Positions 37,068 to 44,930 of a DNA stretch of 61,457 nt are shown one piece after another. The DNA is from Candidatus Zhuqueibacterota bacterium. GTDB taxonomy: Bacteria > Zhuqueibacterota > Zhuqueibacteria > Residuimicrobiales > Residuimicrobiaceae. Both the position numbers and the translations under genes were made by a program. Each line of letters starts with the position of its first letter. Positions within the stretch are counted from its first letter, which is position 1. The DNA is taken from positions 1 to 61,457 of the forward strand of contig CAUJEL010000019.1 in NCBI GenBank assembly GCA_963169875.1. Direction: 5' to 3'. The notes below the pieces were generated by a model, which worked only from the letters and a program-made list of their open reading frames with translations, was not told where the DNA came from and did not search any database.

Positions 37068-37988
37068 TTATTGTATCAGATCAATTTTCACTGGAATATA
37101 TTCGGGGATGGATTCCCCCTTGATAAGGTGCAAGGCATTCTCGATTGCGATTTTGCCCATGTCCCGTGGATTCTGTGCGATGGACGCCGTCATGGCGCCA
37201 TTTTTGATCGCTTCTCGGGCATCAGTGATGGCATCGAACCCGACCACGACTATTTGGCCGCCGCGGTTCGCGGCCGCAATGGCTTCCACAGCCCCCAGGG
37301 CCATCATGTCATTGCAGGCAAAGACCGCATCCAGCTTTTGCTGCGATTCGAGTATGTTCTGAAACACGCTATATCCCTGATCGCGTTCGAAATTGGCCGT
37401 CTGGGAAGCGACGATGGATATGCCCGCGGCTTTGTCCACTTCATGATGAAATCCGCGTAACCGGCTGTCGCCGGTTTCATGTCCGGGCACGCCCTCGAGG
37501 ATGGCGATGTTCCCTTTGCCGCCCAGCTTTTCGATGATCATCCTGCCCGCCATGCGACCGCCATCAAAATTATCAGAACCGATGAAGGTGGCTATCTGAG
37601 CGCCGGCTTCGGCCAGCGCCGCGGAATCCACGCGCGTATCAACCACCAGAATCGGAATTCCGGCTTGATTGGCCTTTATAATGGCGGGGATGATCTCCTT
37701 TGAACCCGACGGGGTCACGCAGATGGCCGCTACCTTGCGCTGGATGAGATTTTCGATGATCTGCATCTGCTTCTCCACATCCAGTTCGCGTTCAGGCGCC
37801 TGCACCAGCAGTTTGGCCTGCAGCGCGGTGGCCGCTGCCTGGGCCCCTTCCTGCATCTCTATGAAAAAGGGATTGTTGAGCGTTTTCATCACCAGCGCGA
37901 TCACCGGAACGGAAGCGCTCTCGGATCCCTGCCGTTGACAGGAGAAAAGGGCACTCACAATCAGCAAAACAAAAACTGTTCTTTTCAT
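37068..37988 (-). CDS. Sugar/inositol ABC transporter substrate-binding lipoprotein (RbsB-like)
   Basis: A 306-residue periplasmic binding protein. The N-terminus MKRTVFVLLIVSALFSCQRQ is a lipoprotein signal with Cys17 in LFSC. The mature part has the type I binding fold typical of RbsB: VIALVMKTLNNPFFIEMQEG, the IPILVVDTRVDSA strand and hinge, FIGSDNFDGGRMAGRMI, GHETGDSRLRGF, and AVFACNDMMALGAVEAI. These residues contact cyclic sugars or cyclitols. It follows the permease by 15 bases. Given the neighbouring inositol enzymes, myo-inositol is the likely ligand (inference), as in the InoE-type proteins of Thermotoga. Confidence 0.93.
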   Translation of the reverse strand: MKRTVFVLLIVSALFSCQRQGSESASVPVIALVMKTLNNPFFIEMQEGAQAAATALQAKLLVQAPERELDVEKQMQIIENLIQRKVAAICVTPSGSKEIIPAIIKANQAGIPILVVDTRVDSAALAEAGAQIATFIGSDNFDGGRMAGRMIIEKLGGKGNIAILEGVPGHETGDSRLRGFHHEVDKAAGISIVASQTANFERDQGYSVFQNILESQQKLDAVFACNDMMALGAVEAIAAANRGGQIVVVGFDAITDAREAIKNGAMTASIAQNPRDMGKIAIENALHLIKGESIPEYIPVKIDLIQ

Positions 37989-38003
37989 ATAGCTCCCATA
38001 GTG

Positions 38004-38951
38004 TTAAATACGGCGTTTCTTCATCGCCATGTCGAGCAGGACCGCGACGATGATCACAGCGCCGATGACTGTTTGTTGCACAAATGAAGAGACGCCGAGA
38101 AGATTGAGACCGTTTCTCAGCACCCCCATGATCAGCGCGCCAATGAGGGTGCCTGCGATGCGCCCTTCACCGCCGAGCAGCGAGGTGCCGCCAATCACAG
38201 TAGCGGCAATGGCATCCAGTTCATACATCATGCCGGCGATGGGTTGCGCCGAATTGAGCCGCGCCGTCAACAGCACCGCCGCCAGACCGCTGAGCAGACC
38301 GGATATGCCGTAAATCATGGTTTTGTGAAATCGGACATGAACACCCGACAGCACGGTGGCTTCTTCATTGCCGCCCATGGCGTAGGTATAACGGCCCAGC
38401 TTGGTGCGCGTCAGAACCAGGTGTGCGATGAGATAGACCAGCGCCATGATCCACACCGGGATGGGTATGGCCAGAAACTCGGCATTGGCAAAGACCCGGA
38501 AGGAGGGTGCAAAACCGGAGATGGGTCTGCCATCGGTGATTATGAGCACCACACCGCGTGCCACGCTCATCATGCCCAGCGTCGCTATGAACGGCGGCAG
38601 TTTGCCGCGGGAGATCAACACGCCGTTCATGCAGCCGCAGAAAAAACCGGCCGCCAGGCCAAAAAGGAGTGCGAGCGAGAGGGGCACGTCCGCTTTGAGA
38701 GCGCCAGCCATCACCACACCGGACAGCGCCAGGATCGAGCCCACGGAGAGATCGATGCCGGCGCTGATGATCACAAAGGTCATTCCCACGGCGATGATGG
38801 CATTGATGGCGGTCTGTTGCGTGATGTTGAGCCAGTTCGAGATGGTCATGAAATGAGGCGTCAGAATCCATAGCACGGCGGAAAGGCCCAGCAATCCGAT
38901 CAGGGTGCCAAGCTGACGGCCGTGCTGTTGCCACAAACTATGCATGCGCAC
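38004..38951 (-). CDS. Sugar/inositol ABC transporter permease (RbsC-like)
   Basis: About 315 residues with around ten membrane segments of the BPD_transp_2 family: NWLNITQQTAINAIIAVGMT, FVIISAGIDLSVGSILALSG, MNGVLISRGKLPPFIATLGM and TVIGGTSLLGGEGRIAGTLI. The start is probably the GTG at 38951, with GGGAG 9 bases upstream, or the ATG at 38945; both overlap the end of the ATPase gene, so translation is coupled. The ORF could extend to 39023 but lacks a better site there. It forms the channel for the substrate delivered by the lipoprotein encoded 15 bases downstream. Confidence 0.93.
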   Translation of the reverse strand: MRMHSLWQQHGRQLGTLIGLLGLSAVLWILTPHFMTISNWLNITQQTAINAIIAVGMTFVIISAGIDLSVGSILALSGVVMAGALKADVPLSLALLFGLAAGFFCGCMNGVLISRGKLPPFIATLGMMSVARGVVLIITDGRPISGFAPSFRVFANAEFLAIPIPVWIMALVYLIAHLVLTRTKLGRYTYAMGGNEEATVLSGVHVRFHKTMIYGISGLLSGLAAVLLTARLNSAQPIAGMMYELDAIAATVIGGTSLLGGEGRIAGTLIGALIMGVLRNGLNLLGVSSFVQQTVIGAVIIVAVLLDMAMKKRRI

Positions 38952-40446
38952 GCTGATTTTCTCCCAATGCAAATTGTAAAATATTTTCCTGAGTGGCCTC
39001 GGCGGCGGAGAATGCGGCCGCAATGCGGCCGCGGCACATCACCAGAATGCGGTCGCTCATGCCGAGGATCTCCTGCAGATCCGATGAGATCATCAATATG
39101 GCGGCGCCATCCGCCGCCAGCTGATTGATCAATTGATAAATTTCCACCTTGGCGCCGACATCGATGCCGCGCGTCGGCTCGTCAAATATGAGAATCCTGG
39201 CTTGCGAGCACAGCCATTTGCTGATCACCACCTTTTGCTGATTGCCGCCGCTGAGGTAACGAACCTGCTGCCGCAGGTGCGGCGTGCGAATGCGCAGTTT
39301 GTCTATATAGTCCGTGGCGGCTTCAGCTTCCTGTTTCAAACTGACCCAGCCCAGACGGGAAAAACGATCCAGACTGGACAGGCAGATGTTGTCGAGCACC
39401 GGAAGGTTGAGCACCAGTCCCTGTGACTTGCGGTCTTCACTCAGATAAGCTACCTGCTTATGAATGGCATCAGCGGGGTTTTTAAGTTTGACTTTTTCGC
39501 CGTGGATATAGATACTGCCTTCATCTGCGCGGTCAGCGCCAAACAATACCCGCGCCAGTTCGGTGCGTCCGGAGCCCAACAAACCCGCGAGTCCCACTAC
39601 TTCTCCGCGATGCAGTGAAAAGGAGATATCCTCGAGTACCGGCCGCCGTGAGACCCGTTCCACACGCAATGCTTCTTCGCCGGTTTGAACCCGGACTTTG
39701 GGGAAATGATCGCCGAGATCGCGATCCACCATCAGGCGGATCAATTTGGATTTATCGATTTCCGTGAGCCGGTGTGTGGCGATGTACTTGCCGTCGCGGA
39801 GAATGGTGACACGATCGCCGATCTCGTATAACTCTTCGAGACGGTGCGAAATATAAATGATCGCCACACCCTGGGTTTTCAAACGGCGGATGAGAGTGAA
39901 AAGCTCTTTTATTTCCTGCTCGGTCAGTGCGGAGGTGGGTTCATCCATGATCAGAATGCGGGCGTGCAGGGAGAGCGCCTTGGCGACCTCCACCATTTGC
40001 TGCTGTCCTACGCTCAAATCCTGAACCCGGCTTTGCGCATCCACGCCGGTGCGAAGTTGGTCGAGAATGGCCTGAGCATCTTGAATCATTTTGTAATGGT
40101 GGAGGATACCCGCCATTTTCTGCGGCTCACGGCCGAGAAAAATGTTTGCGGCTGCGCTGAGCTGCGGGATAAGATTCAACTCCTGGTAGATGATGCTGAT
40201 GCCCAACGCCTGCGCCTGCCGCGGCGTGTTCAAATCGACGGTTACGCCTTCCAGCAGAATCTCGCCAGCGCTGCGCGCGTGCGCGCCGCTGAGAATCTTG
40301 ACCAGCGTAGATTTGCCCGCGCCGTTCTCGCCCAGGAGGACGTGCACTTCACCGGCTTGCAGTTCGAACTGGACATCATCCAGTGCCAGCACGCCAGGAA
40401 ATTCCTGCGTGATATGACGCATTTCTAATAGAGGATGAGCACTCAT
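38938..40446 (-). CDS. Sugar/inositol ABC transporter ATP-binding protein (RbsA-like, two nucleotide-binding domains)
   Basis: A 502-residue duplicated ABC ATPase. Domain 1 has Walker A GENGAGKSTLVKI, signature LSVGQQQMVEVAKA and Walker B ILIMDEPTSAL. Domain 2 has a degenerate Walker A (GLLGSGRTELARV), LSGGNQQKVVISKW and ILIFDEPTRGIDVG, as in RbsA and MglA. The start is ATG 40446, overlapping the stop of a 37-codon chimeric ORF (ATGA). An open frame extends to 40608, but that part is produced by the local 110-bp duplication and reads other frames of neighbouring genes. It energises the permease encoded downstream. Confidence 0.93.
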   Translation of the reverse strand: MSAHPLLEMRHITQEFPGVLALDDVQFELQAGEVHVLLGENGAGKSTLVKILSGAHARSAGEILLEGVTVDLNTPRQAQALGISIIYQELNLIPQLSAAANIFLGREPQKMAGILHHYKMIQDAQAILDQLRTGVDAQSRVQDLSVGQQQMVEVAKALSLHARILIMDEPTSALTEQEIKELFTLIRRLKTQGVAIIYISHRLEELYEIGDRVTILRDGKYIATHRLTEIDKSKLIRLMVDRDLGDHFPKVRVQTGEEALRVERVSRRPVLEDISFSLHRGEVVGLAGLLGSGRTELARVLFGADRADEGSIYIHGEKVKLKNPADAIHKQVAYLSEDRKSQGLVLNLPVLDNICLSSLDRFSRLGWVSLKQEAEAATDYIDKLRIRTPHLRQQVRYLSGGNQQKVVISKWLCSQARILIFDEPTRGIDVGAKVEIYQLINQLAADGAAILMISSDLQEILGMSDRILVMCRGRIAAAFSAAEATQENILQFALGENQRAHA

Positions 40447-40600
40447 GACAACAGTTTCCATAAATGGAAGATCGCCTGCTGCGCGGCGGTCAACGCCGGG
40501 ATGCCGGGAAATTCCTGCGTGAGAGGGTGCATCTCTAATAGCGTCTGCCCACTCATGATAACAGTCTCCGTAGATGAATGATCGCCTGCTGCGCGGCCGT
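40381..40600. repeat. Tandem 110-bp duplication at the iolO-ATPase gene junction
   Basis: Units 40491-40600 and 40381-40490 align over their whole length with about 23 mismatches by eye (near 80% identity) and no gap. Each unit carries the last 14 codons of the isomerase type, an ATGA stop/start overlap, and the first 20 or so codons of the ATPase type. The left unit is the real start of the ATPase gene and the right unit is the real end of the isomerase gene; the middle is a chimera of both. Confidence 0.85.
40443..40556 (-). CDS. 37-codon chimeric ORF created by the 110-bp duplication
   Basis: This ORF starts at ATG 40556, which overlaps the iolO stop (ATGA), and ends in a TGA at 40443-40445 that overlaps the ATPase ATG (again ATGA). 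Its N-terminus, MSGQTLLEMHPLTQEFPG, mirrors the ATPase start, MSAHPLLEMRHITQEFPG. Its C-terminus, TAAQQAIFHLWKLLS, mirrors the isomerase end, TAAQQAIIHLRRLLS. It thus fuses the head of one neighbour to the tail of the other. It may serve only to keep translational coupling across the duplicated junction. Whether the peptide is stable or useful is unknown. Confidence 0.4.
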   Translation of the reverse strand: MSGQTLLEMHPLTQEFPGIPALTAAQQAIFHLWKLLS

Positions 40601-41365
40601 GTCCCCATCAGGCTGGGGTATTATTTCTGCAGAGATGTAGTGCTGATAGCCCACGCGATCCAGTGTCTCCAGAATTTCTGCAAAGTTGATGTGTCCGGCG
40701 CCCGGATCCCAGCGGTTGGAATCGGCCACATGGAAATGAAAAATCCGTTCCCCCGCCAATGCGATGCTTGTCACCATGGAGGGCTCTTCGATATTCATAT
40801 GAAAGGTATCCAGCAGCAGTCCGACATTTTCCAGTTTAAGCCGGTCGATGAGCCGCAGGCCCTCATCCACGCTGCGAATGAAATCGGTCTCATAGCGGTT
40901 GATGGGCTCGATGGCAAATTTGACTTCGGGATGCTGGCCGGCAGTCTCCCGCAGCGCGGATTCCAGATAGTATTCAGCCGTCTGCAGCGACAGTGTAGCC
41001 GCTCTCTGGCCGCGAATCAGACCGATGATGATGACGGCTTTCCAGGCCGCGGCCAGCGGCACATGCGAGAGGAAGCGAGCGATCGCCTGATCGCGCACGC
41101 TCTTCTCTTCATGGATGAAACACAGTCCTTCTTCACCAAAGGCCTGCCCGGTGCCGATGGCCGGCACCGGGATTCCGGATTGTGCCAGGGCGTTTAACAG
41201 GTCGTCCCGGTCGATCTGGTTGGGGTCGCGAATGGCGAGCTCGACGCCGTCGTATCCCAGGGCTTTCATCCTGGAGACATTCGCCAAAATATCGCCCTGA
41301 TGGGTGATGGCCGTGAAAGAAGCCGGCTGCACCGACAGGACTATGCCAATTTTGAAATTCATCAC
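40553..41365 (-). CDS. iolO: Sugar phosphate isomerase/epimerase, probable 5-keto-L-gluconate epimerase (IolO-like)
   Basis: A 270-residue xylose-isomerase-like TIM barrel without a signal peptide. The metal and substrate residues are visible in KFAIEPINRYETDF, VGLLLDTFHMNIEEPS, IFHFHVADSNRWDPGAGH and HYISAEIIPQPDGD, giving the Glu/Asp/His/Glu set of the family. The start ATG overlaps the stop of the iolN gene (ATGA). Next to iolN, iolM and iolG homologues it most likely converts 5-keto-L-gluconate to D-tagaturonate, as TM0416 does in Thermotoga maritima. The assignment rests on fold plus context, since this family has many substrates. Confidence 0.75.
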   Translation of the reverse strand: MMNFKIGIVLSVQPASFTAITHQGDILANVSRMKALGYDGVELAIRDPNQIDRDDLLNALAQSGIPVPAIGTGQAFGEEGLCFIHEEKSVRDQAIARFLSHVPLAAAWKAVIIIGLIRGQRAATLSLQTAEYYLESALRETAGQHPEVKFAIEPINRYETDFIRSVDEGLRLIDRLKLENVGLLLDTFHMNIEEPSMVTSIALAGERIFHFHVADSNRWDPGAGHINFAEILETLDRVGYQHYISAEIIPQPDGDTAAQQAIIHLRRLLS

Positions 41366-42456
41366 AACCCCATCTTGGGTATGCTGTAGATGGGACGCCA
41401 GCCCGGCGTGAAGGGTTCTTTGAGATAGGGTTCCATCTCCGCGGCTGTGCGCATGGTCGTTTTTTCAACCGGAGGAAGCTTCCCAGCCGGAAAAGCCGCC
41501 AGGATTTCATCATTGATCAGGGTCAGATACGACAATATGGCCGCGATGGTGCGTTTGGCTTTTTGCGCCGTGCCGATGGTGGGGCGACCGACCACACCTT
41601 CCGGCACCGAGGCCAGTTCGATGGGGGAATGACCCTGTCCCTCGGACCAGCGGCTGGGACGGCCAAAGGGATCCACGGCCTTGTCAAAATGGCCATCGGG
41701 CAAAAAGCCTTCGACCTTGGTCTCCTCCGCATAATTCATTTGCACGAACTGCGGAGCCAGCAGCAGCATCACCGAGGTTTCCGCCTCGTCGGCGTGCACA
41801 AAATCGTCATCCCATTCGCCGCCGCGCGCCTTGGTGCGGAAGAATTCGCGCACCGAGCGGTGCCAATCCAGGGTGCGGAAAATGCCCGGCAGATTCCAGG
41901 TCTTTTGCATCTCCTGGATGGCCGCTTCCATGAGCCAGGAGTGGCCATGGTTGTTGACCAGGACTTGTTTGCGGAAGCCGTCGTTCCACAAACCGACCAT
42001 GACGTTGATGAGGTTCTTTTTCACCACTTCATCTTCAAGATGGATGGTTCCGGGCATGCCGATGTGGTGGTGGGGATGGCCGCCGTAGTTGAGGGGCGGG
42101 AAGGCCAGGTTGCAGGCTGCGCCCTTTTTGGCGGTGTAGCGATGAACGCCCTCGAGGATCTGCGTCACCATGAACGTGTCCAGGGCGGAGACTGTATGGT
42201 CACCGTGCTGCTCGGTGCAGCCGATGGGGATGAAGACGATATCGTTTTTTTTGCGATTTTCAACCACCTGATGGCGGATGGTGTTCTGGATATAGGTGCC
42301 CATCTTGCCGAGCTCGGGTTCGGAGGGGATGCCATACTCGGCCAGGATTTTGTCGATCTCTTCGGGAGAGGCTTCCCAAATCCTTTTCTTCAGACGGCCG
42401 ACGGAGGTGTCCTCGAAATAGAGATCGGCGCGATTGGTATTCAACCAGGTTGTCAT
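41362..42456 (-). CDS. iolN: Creatininase-family hydrolase, probable 3-dehydro-scyllo-inosose hydrolase (IolN-like)
   Basis: A 364-residue creatininase-fold amidohydrolase. The start is ATG 42456 with AGGAAC upstream. The metal-binding signatures are IPIGCTEQHGDHTVSALDT (Glu82, His84, Asp93), NYGGHPHHHIGMPGTIHL (His127-131) and VNNHGHS (His170, His172). The N-terminal 70 residues and the C-terminal tail resemble the longer inositol-ring hydrolases rather than creatininase proper. In the Thermotoga-type pathway this enzyme opens the diketo-inositol ring to give 5-keto-L-gluconate. The gene overlaps iolO by four bases. The 235-bp upstream gap carries several REP-like repeats. Confidence 0.8.
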   Translation of the reverse strand: MTTWLNTNRADLYFEDTSVGRLKKRIWEASPEEIDKILAEYGIPSEPELGKMGTYIQNTIRHQVVENRKKNDIVFIPIGCTEQHGDHTVSALDTFMVTQILEGVHRYTAKKGAACNLAFPPLNYGGHPHHHIGMPGTIHLEDEVVKKNLINVMVGLWNDGFRKQVLVNNHGHSWLMEAAIQEMQKTWNLPGIFRTLDWHRSVREFFRTKARGGEWDDDFVHADEAETSVMLLLAPQFVQMNYAEETKVEGFLPDGHFDKAVDPFGRPSRWSEGQGHSPIELASVPEGVVGRPTIGTAQKAKRTIAAILSYLTLINDEILAAFPAGKLPPVEKTTMRTAAEMEPYLKEPFTPGWRPIYSIPKMGL

Positions 42457-42470
42457 AAAAAGTTCCTTTT

Positions 42471-42688
42471 GTTTGTAGTTCCGCATTTATGCGGGTTTTT
42501 TCCAAATAAACTCTAAACTTCGCAAATTTATTGTACTACATGGTTCGTAGTTCCGCCTTCAGGCGGGCTTTTTATTTCATACTGAAAACGGCCAGCTAAA
42601 GCTGGAACTACGAACAGTTGCTTTTCAGGACCAGATGGGAAAAAATAAATTATGGCCGTGCATGGTTCGTAGTTCCGCCTTCAGGCGG
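42471..42688. repeat. Cluster of four REP-like palindromic repeats
   Basis: Four copies of a 24-25-base element lie in the gap between iolM and iolN: 42471-42494 (plus), 42542-42566 (plus), 42592-42615 (minus) and 42664-42688 (plus). Each has the head GTTCGTAGTTCC (one copy GTTTGTAGTTCC) overlapping a 5-bp stem with a 4-base loop. The stems read CCGCC/GGCGG, CCGCA/TGCGG and CCAGC/GCTGG, so changes on one side are matched on the other. The second and third copies face each other and form a doublet of about 74 bp. A fifth copy is at 54386-54410. No REP-associated transposase is in the window. Confidence 0.8.
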
Positions 42689-42691
42689 GCT

Positions 42692-43873
42692 TTACGGCAA
42701 CACTGTTATTTTCACCTGTTCCCGGTTCGTCTGCAGCAGCTTGATATGTTCCGGCGTATGCTCCAGGGTGATCTTTTTCGTGATCAAGGGAGTCAAATCC
42801 ATCCCCGCAGCCATGGAATTGATGACATTCGGGAAAATGCCGTGCCCGGAGTGACCCTGTGCACCCACGACATTGGCGCGCCGCACCTGAAACACCTCAC
42901 CGTTCATGGGAATCTTGTCATCGGCACGCGCCACCAGCACCACGGTCGAATTCAGCTGCCGGCCTTCCCAGATAATTTTCTCGATGTCGGGCCAGACCAC
43001 ACTGGGCATGCCCGTGGCCTCGAGGATTATTTTTGTACCCATGCCGCCGGTGATGTCGAGCACTGCTTCGGCCGCATTGACCTGCGTGGGGTCTATGGCG
43101 TGGGTGGCGCCGAGGGCCAGGGCCATGTCGCGCCGGGATTTCGAGGGCTCGGAGATGATGACGTTAGCCGCGCCATTGCGGCGCAGCACCGCGCACGCCG
43201 CGATGCCAACAGGACCACTGCCCATGATCAAAACGCTCTCTCCGGGCAGCACGCCGCCGCCGCGGACGATCACAGCGTTGTACGCCACCGATGTGGGCTC
43301 TACCAGACTGCCGAGGAGGTACATCTTTTCTTCGCCGTAGAGGGGACGAAAAGCCTCGATGCTCCACAGGTAGCGGGCATCGACCTTGATGTATTTGGCA
43401 TAGGCGCCGTCGATGGAAAAGCCGATCTCCTGCAGCCGCTCGCAGTGATTGGGCAGCCCATCCGCGCAGGGACGGCACTGCGAGCACCACATCATCTCTT
43501 CGGCGCAAACAGCCTCGCCGCGCTGGAAGGGCTTGCCGGTCCGCTTGTTGAACGCCAATGGCCCGGCTTCGGCCACGATCCCGGAGAACTCGTGTCCCAG
43601 CGTGCAGGGGAAAGCTGTCAAACCGGGATAAAAAATATAACCCTGCGCGTCGGCTTGCGCCATATGGACATCGCTGCCGCAGATACCGCACGCTTTGACT
43701 TCGATGAGCACTTCGGTGGGACCGGGCACGGGAATTTCTTTTTCAGCAATTTCGATGCGTGGATTACACCAGACCTTGCTGCCAAGATAGGTCAATTTCC
43801 CGTCGATGTCCTTGGCGCCCAGCTTGAATTCAGGCTTGGGTTTCCAGTCCGCGGAGAGCGTTACGGCTTTCAT
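42692..43873 (-). CDS. iolM: Zinc-dependent dehydrogenase, probable scyllo-inosose 3-dehydrogenase (IolM-like)
   Basis: A 393-residue medium-chain dehydrogenase, longer than typical because of its N-terminus (MKAVTLSADWKPKPEFKLGA). The start is ATG 43873 after AAAGGGA; a TTG at 43888 is less likely. Catalytic zinc: Cys62 in KACGICGSDVHMAQ and His94-Glu95 in TLGHEFSG. Structural zinc: Cys130, 133, 136 and 144 in WCSQCRPCADGLPNHC. The Rossmann loop is GSGPVGIAA. From memory, blocks such as YPGLTAFPCTLGHEFSG, GSLVEPTSVAYNAVIVRGGG and VFQVRRANVVGAQGHSGHG match TM0412 of Thermotoga maritima very well. It should oxidise scyllo-inosose to the diketo form with NAD. It follows iolG by 24 bases. Confidence 0.85.
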   Translation of the reverse strand: MKAVTLSADWKPKPEFKLGAKDIDGKLTYLGSKVWCNPRIEIAEKEIPVPGPTEVLIEVKACGICGSDVHMAQADAQGYIFYPGLTAFPCTLGHEFSGIVAEAGPLAFNKRTGKPFQRGEAVCAEEMMWCSQCRPCADGLPNHCERLQEIGFSIDGAYAKYIKVDARYLWSIEAFRPLYGEEKMYLLGSLVEPTSVAYNAVIVRGGGVLPGESVLIMGSGPVGIAACAVLRRNGAANVIISEPSKSRRDMALALGATHAIDPTQVNAAEAVLDITGGMGTKIILEATGMPSVVWPDIEKIIWEGRQLNSTVVLVARADDKIPMNGEVFQVRRANVVGAQGHSGHGIFPNVINSMAAGMDLTPLITKKITLEHTPEHIKLLQTNREQVKITVLP

Positions 43874-43897
43874 GGTTTTCCCTTTCAAAAAATTCGA

Positions 43898-44911
43898 TTA
43901 AAAATCCTTGACTTGCACAATTTTATCGTGATGGAGCGAATGCGTTGCCGCGGTGGCTACTTGCAACGCCTTGATGCCGTCTTCCAGTTTTAGCATGGGT
44001 TCCTTGTTTTCGTACAGGTTGGCCAGAAAATCATTGAGCTGCGCCACGTAGGCTTCGCCAAACCGTTCCGGGAAATAGGGCACCACATCATGGGTAACGC
44101 CCTGTTCGGTCATCACCAGGATGGGGGTATCGCGCAAATAGCCGGCCTGAATGGTGCCCTTGGAGCCCAGCACCTCTGCGCGGATGTCGTAGCCGTAGAC
44201 GCCGTTGCGGCTGATGTCGATTTCGCCGAGGGCGCCGCTCTCAAATCTCAGCGACATGATCACGTTGTCCGTGTCATTGACTTCCTTGATCTCCGGATAG
44301 GCCAGGACCGTGCCGATGGCATAGACCGAGACGATCTCGCCCATGTACCAGCGGGCGATGTCGATATCGTGGATGGCCATGTCGAGGATCTGACCGCCGC
44401 TGTTTTCCGGCTTGAGGTATTCCAGGCTGGGACGGTAGGGATCACGCGCTGAGCCGCGGAAGACCACGGGAATACCGACGACACCTTCTTCAATCTTGCG
44501 TCGGGCTGCGGCAAACCCTTTGTCGAAGCGACGCTGGAATCCCATCTGGAAAAAGATGCCCGCCTGATCCACCGTTTGTTTCACTTCGCGTGCGTCCGCC
44601 AGACTGAGCGTCAGCGGTTTTTCGCTGAAAACCGCCTTGCCGGCCGCCGCGGCATCAACGATGATCTCCTTGTGGTTTAAGGTGGTGGCAGTGACAATCA
44701 CGGCCTCCACATCGGGATCGTTATTGAGGTCGTGATGGTTATCGTACCATTTGGGGACTTCATAGTTTTCCGCGGCTGTGGCGGCCCGTTCCGGGATCAA
44801 ATCCGCCATGGCGACTATGCGCGCCTGGGGCACGCGATGGGCGAGGAATTCAGCATACATTTTGCCCAGGCGTCCGACGCCAACCAGTCCTACATTAATT
44901 CGTTTTTTCAT
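43898..44911 (-). CDS. iolG: Gfo/Idh/MocA family inositol 2-dehydrogenase (IolG-like)
   Basis: A 337-residue NAD-dependent dehydrogenase. The Rossmann loop is VGLVGVGRLGKMYAE at 7-21, followed by the EKP motif with Lys98 and the catalytic pair Asp177 and His181 in GGQILDMAIHDIDIARW. These residues correspond to the Lys/Asp/His triad of characterised inositol dehydrogenases. The start at 44911 has AAGGAAA. It lies 19 bases after the regulator gene and 24 before iolM. It should oxidise myo-inositol to scyllo-inosose. Related dehydrogenases also use scyllo-inositol or other polyols, so isomer preference is uncertain. Confidence 0.85.
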   Translation of the reverse strand: MKKRINVGLVGVGRLGKMYAEFLAHRVPQARIVAMADLIPERAATAAENYEVPKWYDNHHDLNNDPDVEAVIVTATTLNHKEIIVDAAAAGKAVFSEKPLTLSLADAREVKQTVDQAGIFFQMGFQRRFDKGFAAARRKIEEGVVGIPVVFRGSARDPYRPSLEYLKPENSGGQILDMAIHDIDIARWYMGEIVSVYAIGTVLAYPEIKEVNDTDNVIMSLRFESGALGEIDISRNGVYGYDIRAEVLGSKGTIQAGYLRDTPILVMTEQGVTHDVVPYFPERFGEAYVAQLNDFLANLYENKEPMLKLEDGIKALQVATAATHSLHHDKIVQVKDF

Positions 44912-44930
44912 AGTTTCCTTTTCCGAAAGT

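Noticed and set aside
40447-40608. 54-residue N-terminal extension of the ABC ATPase
   Set aside because: It reads the other frame of the 110-bp duplication and of iolO. ATG 40446, overlapping the previous stop, fits RbsA family length.
42635-43993. 452-codon plus-strand ORF opposite iolM
   Set aside because: It is a shadow of iolM, with no start signal and no recognisable domains.
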